DNA of 55,953 bases, taken from NCBI RefSeq assembly GCF_049310025.1, contig NZ_JBJYKD010000021.1, positions 1 through 55,953 on the forward strand, written 5' to 3'. The DNA comes from JBJYKD01 sp049310025. Lineage in GTDB: Bacteria; Bacillota; Thermosediminibacteria; Thermosediminibacterales; Tepidanaerobacteraceae. Of this stretch, positions 51,776-55,953 are shown in pieces (positions within the stretch are counted from its first letter, which is position 1; each line of letters begins with the position of its first letter). The notes below the pieces were generated by a model. That model ran no database searches. It was not told where the DNA came from and saw nothing but the letters and a program-made list of their open reading frames with translations. The translations under genes and the position numbers were made by a program.

Positions 51776-51993
51776 TTATTTGCCCAGATCGTTAATATTC
51801 TCAGTTTCGTTTTTAAATTTTTCGCTTATCTTTGTGTTTGAGAAGAAGGACCCCTTCTCACGGTCATGCGGCCGGCATTATACTTCTTGCATAAAGCGTT
51901 CTCTGAGTAAATTACATCTCCCGGTTTGAGTTCACCGTTATTTATCTTTTCTTTTATATCTTCGGCTATCTTAAGGTAAATAGGCATTCCCAT
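51776..51993 (-). pseudogene. Internally deleted copy of the UTRA GntR regulator
   Basis: The start MGMPIYLKIAEDIKEKINNG, YNAGRMTVRRG and the ribosome site match the intact regulator at 50084-50839. Directly after the recognition helix the sequence jumps, with a frame change, to FFSNTKISEKFKNETEN, which matches the C-terminus of the intact protein (FFSDSKASEKYKNEA). About 170 codons are missing. The paralogue clearly arose by duplication. Confidence 0.85.
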
Positions 51994-52236
51994 ATTCAAC
52001 TCCCTCTTACCTGTTCTTTTACCTAAGTAAACCAGAGAGTAATAAAAAAATATTTAAACAATAAAATAAAGTAAAGCAAAGTAAAGGGTTATAAAGTATC
52101 ATCATAATAATAGCACTATTTTGACTTCTTTTCAATGAAACTTTTGCTTCTGTATAGCCAATTGCTTTTGCAATGTTTTATAAGTCTATAAGGAATCGGC
52201 AAATTTAACTAAAATTATAAATAATCATATTTTATA

Positions 52237-52265
52237 TTGACTTTTTGAATTAAGTTGTATATACT
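52237..52265 (+). promoter_or_regulatory. Promoter of the corrinoid activator gene
   Basis: TTGACT (52237-52242), a 17-bp spacer, TATACT (52260-52265), about 130 bp before the activator start. Confidence 0.65.
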
Positions 52266-52288
52266 AGTTAAAGAAAGTGAATGAAGAT

Positions 52289-52396
52289 ATGAATAATTTT
52301 AAAAATATACAACAATCTAAATGTAAAGAGCGCAACTTTTACAGCATACGAAACATTCAATTCAGTTATTTCAAAAAATCGGTGGTGTTCATATGA
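52289..52396 (+). CDS. Possible 35-residue upstream ORF coupled to the corrinoid activator gene
   Basis: An ORF starting MNNFKNIQQSKCKERNFY ends in TGA that overlaps the activator ATG as ATGA. The ribosome site (GAAG) is weak and the peptide is not recognisable. It could be a leader peptide or chance. Confidence 0.25.
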   Translation: MNNFKNIQQSKCKERNFYSIRNIQFSYFKKSVVFI

Positions 52397-54159
52397 ACAA
52401 GCATAAAATCATAATTCTTCCGGCGAACATTGAAATCCTGGCAGAAGAAAATGAATCTTTAAAAAACGCTTTGACGGAAAACGGTGTTGAATTTGAATTC
52501 CCATGCGGCGGAATAGGAGTATGTAAAAGGTGCATTGTGAGAATCATCAAAAGCAATGGCCTGGAGGTAAAAAGCCTTGCATGTCAGCTGAAAATAGATG
52601 AGGATTTGGTTGTAGAAATTCCGAACAGGGAACAAAAACACGAGATACTGACTGAAGGCATAGAACGGCAGGTGATATTAGACCCATTAGTAAAAAAGGT
52701 TTACATAGACTTGCCACCTCCATCTTTAGAGGATAATCGCGATGACTGGAACAGGGTGGTAGGGAAAAGAGGGGTAAATGCGAATCTTAAACTGCTTAGA
52801 GAATTGCCCGAAAAGTTAAGAAAAAACAATTTTAAAGCTACTTTAGTGATTGCCAGCGGCCGAGTTATTGCAGTTGAAAGCGAAGATACAAGTGAAAAAC
52901 TGTTAGGCATGGCCTTTGATATTGGAACTACCACCATTGTAGGCTATCTTATAGACTTAAAAACCGGGCGGGAAATAGCCAGGGTTTCATCCCTCAATCC
53001 CCAAACAAAATACGGCGCAGATGTAATTTCCCGCATAATTTATGCTTTTCAATCTGCTGAAGGGCTGGAAAAATTACATAAAGAAGTTGTTAATGAATTA
53101 AATAATATAATAGAAAAAGCTGTAAATAAAACTGGTTATAAACCGGAAGATGTGTATGCCATTACTGTTGCCGGAAATACTACGATGCTCCATCTTTTTT
53201 TAAAAATACAACCCGGATATTTAGCCCAGGCTCCGTATGTGCCGGTTATAACCGATCCGGTTATTGTCGATGCTGATGACATTAATATAAAGATAAACCC
53301 TGCAGGGAAAGTCTATACCTTCCCCAACGTGGCGGGCTTTGTAGGAGGCGATACGGTAGCGGCGGCCCTTGCTTCTGAAATGGATAAAGCAAATGAGTTA
53401 AAGCTATTAATAGATATCGGGACTAATGGAGAAATAGTTCTGGGCACAAAGGGAAGATTGCTGGCCTGTTCTACTGCTGCAGGGCCTGCTTTTGAAGGTG
53501 TACAAATATCGTGCGGGATGAGGGGGGCATCGGGTGCTATAGACCATGTATATATGGGTGAAGAGTATAAATACACCGTCATCGGCGGAGTTTTGCCCCG
53601 AGGGATCGCGGGTTCCGGACTTACTGACGCGGTGGCCGAACTTTTGAAGACAGGGATTTTGGACAAAAACGGTCGAATTTTAAAGCCTGAAGAGATAAAA
53701 AGCGAGCCGGGCAAAAAATACAGGGATAGAATCGTCCGCATTAACGGTATTCTGTCATTTGTGATTGCCCAAAATACGGCAACAGGAAAACCAATATATA
53801 TAAGTCAAAAAGACGTCAGGGAGTTTCAGCTAGCAAAAGGTGCAATTGCGGCCGGAATAGAAGTGCTTTTAAAAACCTACGGTGCAAAAGTTGAGGATAT
53901 AGATGAAGTATTTCTTGCAGGTGCTTTTGGAAACTATTTAAATCCTGCCAGTGCTTGTAAAGTAGGTTTGATACCTCAGGAACTTGAGGGAAAAATGAGA
54001 GGAATTGGAAACGCAGCGGGTGCCGGATCGAAATTAGCCATGCTTTCGGAAAAGGAGTATGAGCGGGCGATAATTCTTTCCCAAAAGATACATTATATCG
54101 AACTAAGTTCGCATCCGGATTTTAAAGATATATTTTTTAGCAAATTGGGGTTTTTATAA
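52393..54159 (+). CDS. Reductive activator of corrinoid proteins (ferredoxin-ASKHA, RACE/RamA-like)
   Basis: 588 residues. N-terminal plant-type [2Fe-2S] domain with Cys38, Cys44, Cys47 and Cys64 (CX5CX2CX16C), a linker of about 100 residues, then an ASKHA ATPase fold (AFDIGTTTIVGYLIDL, VAGNTTMLHLFL, LLIDIGTNGEIVLG, AGAFGNYLNP). These proteins use ATP to reduce Co(II) back to Co(I) when a corrinoid methyl carrier is accidentally oxidised. Its client is probably the corrinoid protein encoded just upstream on the other strand. Confidence 0.92.
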   Translation: MNKHKIIILPANIEILAEENESLKNALTENGVEFEFPCGGIGVCKRCIVRIIKSNGLEVKSLACQLKIDEDLVVEIPNREQKHEILTEGIERQVILDPLVKKVYIDLPPPSLEDNRDDWNRVVGKRGVNANLKLLRELPEKLRKNNFKATLVIASGRVIAVESEDTSEKLLGMAFDIGTTTIVGYLIDLKTGREIARVSSLNPQTKYGADVISRIIYAFQSAEGLEKLHKEVVNELNNIIEKAVNKTGYKPEDVYAITVAGNTTMLHLFLKIQPGYLAQAPYVPVITDPVIVDADDINIKINPAGKVYTFPNVAGFVGGDTVAAALASEMDKANELKLLIDIGTNGEIVLGTKGRLLACSTAAGPAFEGVQISCGMRGASGAIDHVYMGEEYKYTVIGGVLPRGIAGSGLTDAVAELLKTGILDKNGRILKPEEIKSEPGKKYRDRIVRINGILSFVIAQNTATGKPIYISQKDVREFQLAKGAIAAGIEVLLKTYGAKVEDIDEVFLAGAFGNYLNPASACKVGLIPQELEGKMRGIGNAAGAGSKLAMLSEKEYERAIILSQKIHYIELSSHPDFKDIFFSKLGFL

Positions 54160-54212
54160 TGCATAGGAAAGCAAAAAAATACCTTGATGTAGGGTTTTCG
54201 TAATGCACTTTA

Positions 54213-54236
54213 AAAAAGCTACAGCTTTTTATTTGC
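54213..54236 (+). terminator. Probable terminator of the activator gene
   Basis: AAAAAGCT and AGCTTTTT with a minimal loop, followed by ATTTG, about 55 bp after the stop codon. Confidence 0.45.
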
Positions 54237-54425
54237 TTATAATAAAGGCTTTTTTATAAACATAACTCAACGTATTTATTTGCATAAAGAATATGTCTTG
54301 AAGGGGGTGGGGTTCAGCAACTTCCCGGAAAAGAAAGAATTAAAATCCACGGCAGAAGGGAGGGATATTTTAAATTATCAATCCGTTGTTCAAATACTAT
54401 AAAAGCATAAGGGAGGGATAGAATA

Positions 54426-55814
54426 ATGAAAAAACCGTTAAGCAATGCCATTAAAAATTTATATGGTATCGGAGATTTTGGTTTCTCTCTGATGACCAGC
54501 GTCGAACTCTATTTATTCGTTTTTTTCTTGACTAACGTGGCGAAGTTCTCGCTGCCCATGGTTGCGCTTATTGGTTCCATTACCAGTATTGTCGATGCGG
54601 TTTTGTCTCCGTTTTATGGTGCTATCATCAGCGGCACCAAACCTTTAAAGTGGGGGAGAAACCGTTCTTGGATGCTCATCGCGCCACCGTTGGTTGTGGT
54701 ACTGTATATCTTTCAGTTCACAAAAATCGGGACCGAATCGGTGGCTGCATTTATCGTTTGTGCTGGTTTTATTTTGAGTCACATTGCATGGAACATCCCA
54801 TGGGTTGCGAATGTGGCATTAATTCCGGTTCTGGCAAACAATCCCGAAGAGCGTGCTTTGCTTGCCTCCCGGCGCGCTACTTATACGGCTCTTGCAGGAG
54901 TGGTCTTTTCCTATACCGGTCCACCTCTAGCAATATACCTTGGACAGGTAACAAACAATCAGGTATTAGGTTACGCATTGCTGGCAGGTATTATGGCCTT
55001 CGTGATGATGATAGGTTACTGGATTGTATTCAAAATAACCGATGGATATGAGCCCACAGGCCAAACTCAAAGTGCCGCAGCATCTTCATCACAGAAGGTA
55101 TCCATAAAAGCTATGGTAAATAGTCTCGTTCAAAATCCACCTCTTATTGTGCTCCTCTTATCAGACTTTCTCAGATACATGGTTAACTTCGTAATGACAG
55201 CTGCAGCTGCGTACTACTTTACCTACGTTGCCCAAAATATGGATCTGTATCCTACTTATTTATTACTCGGTGGTATTGCTCAGGTAATAGGAGCCCATAT
55301 GGCTGGCTCGCTGTCGAAAAAACTATCATCGAGAAACGCTTCGATTCTCGGCCTTTTCGGTTTGGCCATATCCCTAATAATGTGTAAATTCGTGGCGATG
55401 AATTTAATCACGTTCTTTGTTTTTGTTTTAATAGCGAGAATATTCCTCGGGCTGCTTACTTCGGTAATGGTCAGCTTGTATTCGGATGTTTCGGTTTACG
55501 CACAATGGAAAACCGGAGAAGATGCTTCTCCGTTTGTTATGGGTTTAATGACCTTGTCCCTTAAAACCGCAGTCATATCAAGAGGCACTATAATTCCTTT
55601 TGTTTTATCGGCAGCAGGTTTTGTTTCCGGAGCTGATCCGGCCACTGCTTCACTGGCGTTAAAAATGGCAGTAATAAATGTGTTTGTATTTATTCCCGGC
55701 ATTTTTGCTCTGGCATCTGCTGTAATATTATCGGTAGGTTATAAATTAACAAGAGAACATTTGGTGCAATTACAAAATGAAATAAATCAGAGGAAAGCCG
55801 AATTAGGGGCATAG
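54426..55814 (+). CDS. MFS transporter, glycoside-pentoside-hexuronide (GPH) cation symporter family
   Basis: 462 residues with about twelve helices and the GPH pattern: GIGDFGFSLMTSVELYLFVF at the start, the conserved loop PLKWGRNRSWML after helix two, and SRRATYTALAGVVF. GPH members (MelB, XynB, UidB relatives) import sugars, glycosides or hexuronides with Na+ or H+, and some take other small solutes. Placed behind the corrinoid activator, it is the best candidate for uptake of the methylated substrate. AGGGAGG precedes the ATG. Confidence 0.85.
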   Translation: MKKPLSNAIKNLYGIGDFGFSLMTSVELYLFVFFLTNVAKFSLPMVALIGSITSIVDAVLSPFYGAIISGTKPLKWGRNRSWMLIAPPLVVVLYIFQFTKIGTESVAAFIVCAGFILSHIAWNIPWVANVALIPVLANNPEERALLASRRATYTALAGVVFSYTGPPLAIYLGQVTNNQVLGYALLAGIMAFVMMIGYWIVFKITDGYEPTGQTQSAAASSSQKVSIKAMVNSLVQNPPLIVLLLSDFLRYMVNFVMTAAAAYYFTYVAQNMDLYPTYLLLGGIAQVIGAHMAGSLSKKLSSRNASILGLFGLAISLIMCKFVAMNLITFFVFVLIARIFLGLLTSVMVSLYSDVSVYAQWKTGEDASPFVMGLMTLSLKTAVISRGTIIPFVLSAAGFVSGADPATASLALKMAVINVFVFIPGIFALASAVILSVGYKLTREHLVQLQNEINQRKAELGA

Positions 55815-55815
55815 C

Positions 55816-55944
55816 CCGTTGATTTAATGCTCAACGGCAGGGCGAATATTTTGATATATCTGTCGGGCACCAAAATATTGAACCACCCTGCACTGGAGTG
55901 CAGGGAATTATTTGCGACTGAAAGTCGCTATTCAGGCTAAAGCC
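55816..55944. other. Tandem array of five hairpins at the window end
   Basis: Five perfect inverted repeats follow one another within 130 bp: 55816-55822/55831-55837 (7 bp), 55845-55853/55871-55879 (9 bp), 55886-55894/55897-55905 (9 bp), 55914-55919/55923-55928 (6 bp) and 55935-55938/55941-55944 (4 bp). No T run follows, so simple termination does not explain them. They could be the end of an IS200/IS605-like element or a structured RNA preceding the next gene, beyond the window. Confidence 0.5.
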
Positions 55945-55953
55945 AGCTTAAGA

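Noticed and set aside
1..55953. CRISPR arrays, prophage or complete insertion sequences
   Set aside because: I saw no regularly spaced repeat arrays, cas genes, phage structural genes or intact transposase genes.

Overview
The window reads as chromosomal DNA of an anaerobic, spore-forming, acetogen-like Firmicute, probably a thermophile of the Thermoanaerobacterales/Thermosediminibacterales type. The lineage is inferred and not proven. Support comes from a CotF-type spore coat protein and three tiny YjcZ-like sporulation-type peptides, reverse rubrerythrin, an electron-bifurcation-type EtfAB with ferredoxin domains, and the methyl branch of the Wood-Ljungdahl pathway. There are no rRNA or tRNA genes, no CRISPR array and no intact mobile element. 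About 50 intact protein genes are present, plus several decayed ones.

Layout. 0.2-3.2 kb: a diaminopimelate dehydrogenase-type gene behind a clear sigma-54 promoter, with two identical 16-bp enhancer sites and the adjacent sigma-54 activator. 3.5-5 kb: CcdA plus a TlpA-like thiol-redox lipoprotein. 5-6.7 kb: a stand-alone pyruvate-kinase C-domain protein behind a highly structured, roughly 270-nt leader, then a sirtuin. 6.8-9.9 kb: nucleoside scavenging (BMP lipoprotein, DeoC) and a proline racemase-family enzyme. 10.2-16.7 kb: a six-gene C4 acyl-CoA operon (thiolase, hydroxyacyl-CoA dehydrogenase, acyl-CoA dehydrogenase, crotonase, EtfB, EtfA), also behind a sigma-54-type promoter. 16.9-20.2 kb: spore coat, DUF3343, HD and DUF815 proteins. 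20.3-26.4 kb: an fprA relic, a ZIP transporter, and Cd/Zn and Cu P-type ATPases with ArsR-like and CsoR-like operators. 26.4-31.9 kb: a thioredoxin reductase-like enzyme, the tiny hydrophobic peptides, reverse rubrerythrin, MscL, a broken MNT/HEPN pair and a FetAB-like ABC exporter.

32-41.5 kb holds a minus-strand series: methyl-THF:corrinoid methyltransferase, fhs, fchA, folD, metV, metF, lpd, gcvH, amidohydrolase and a formate/nitrite channel. Together they interconvert formate and methyl-THF and import or export formate. FolD lacks two cyclohydrolase catalytic residues, which matches the separate FchA. 41.8-49.5 kb is a sugar-acid catabolic locus (FCD GntR regulator, UxuA, TRAP transporter, Zn alcohol dehydrogenase, UxuB) best explained by hexonate use such as L-gulonate or D-mannonate. 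49.7-55.8 kb holds a corrinoid protein, its reductive activator, a UTRA-type GntR regulator and a GPH-family symporter, interleaved with decayed second copies of the activator and regulator. The substrate-specific methyltransferase is not in view. Methyl groups would flow from an unknown methylated substrate to the corrinoid protein, then to THF, then to the folate genes.

Most start sites were re-chosen from visible Shine-Dalgarno sequences. No database search was possible, so family assignments rest on recognised motifs.
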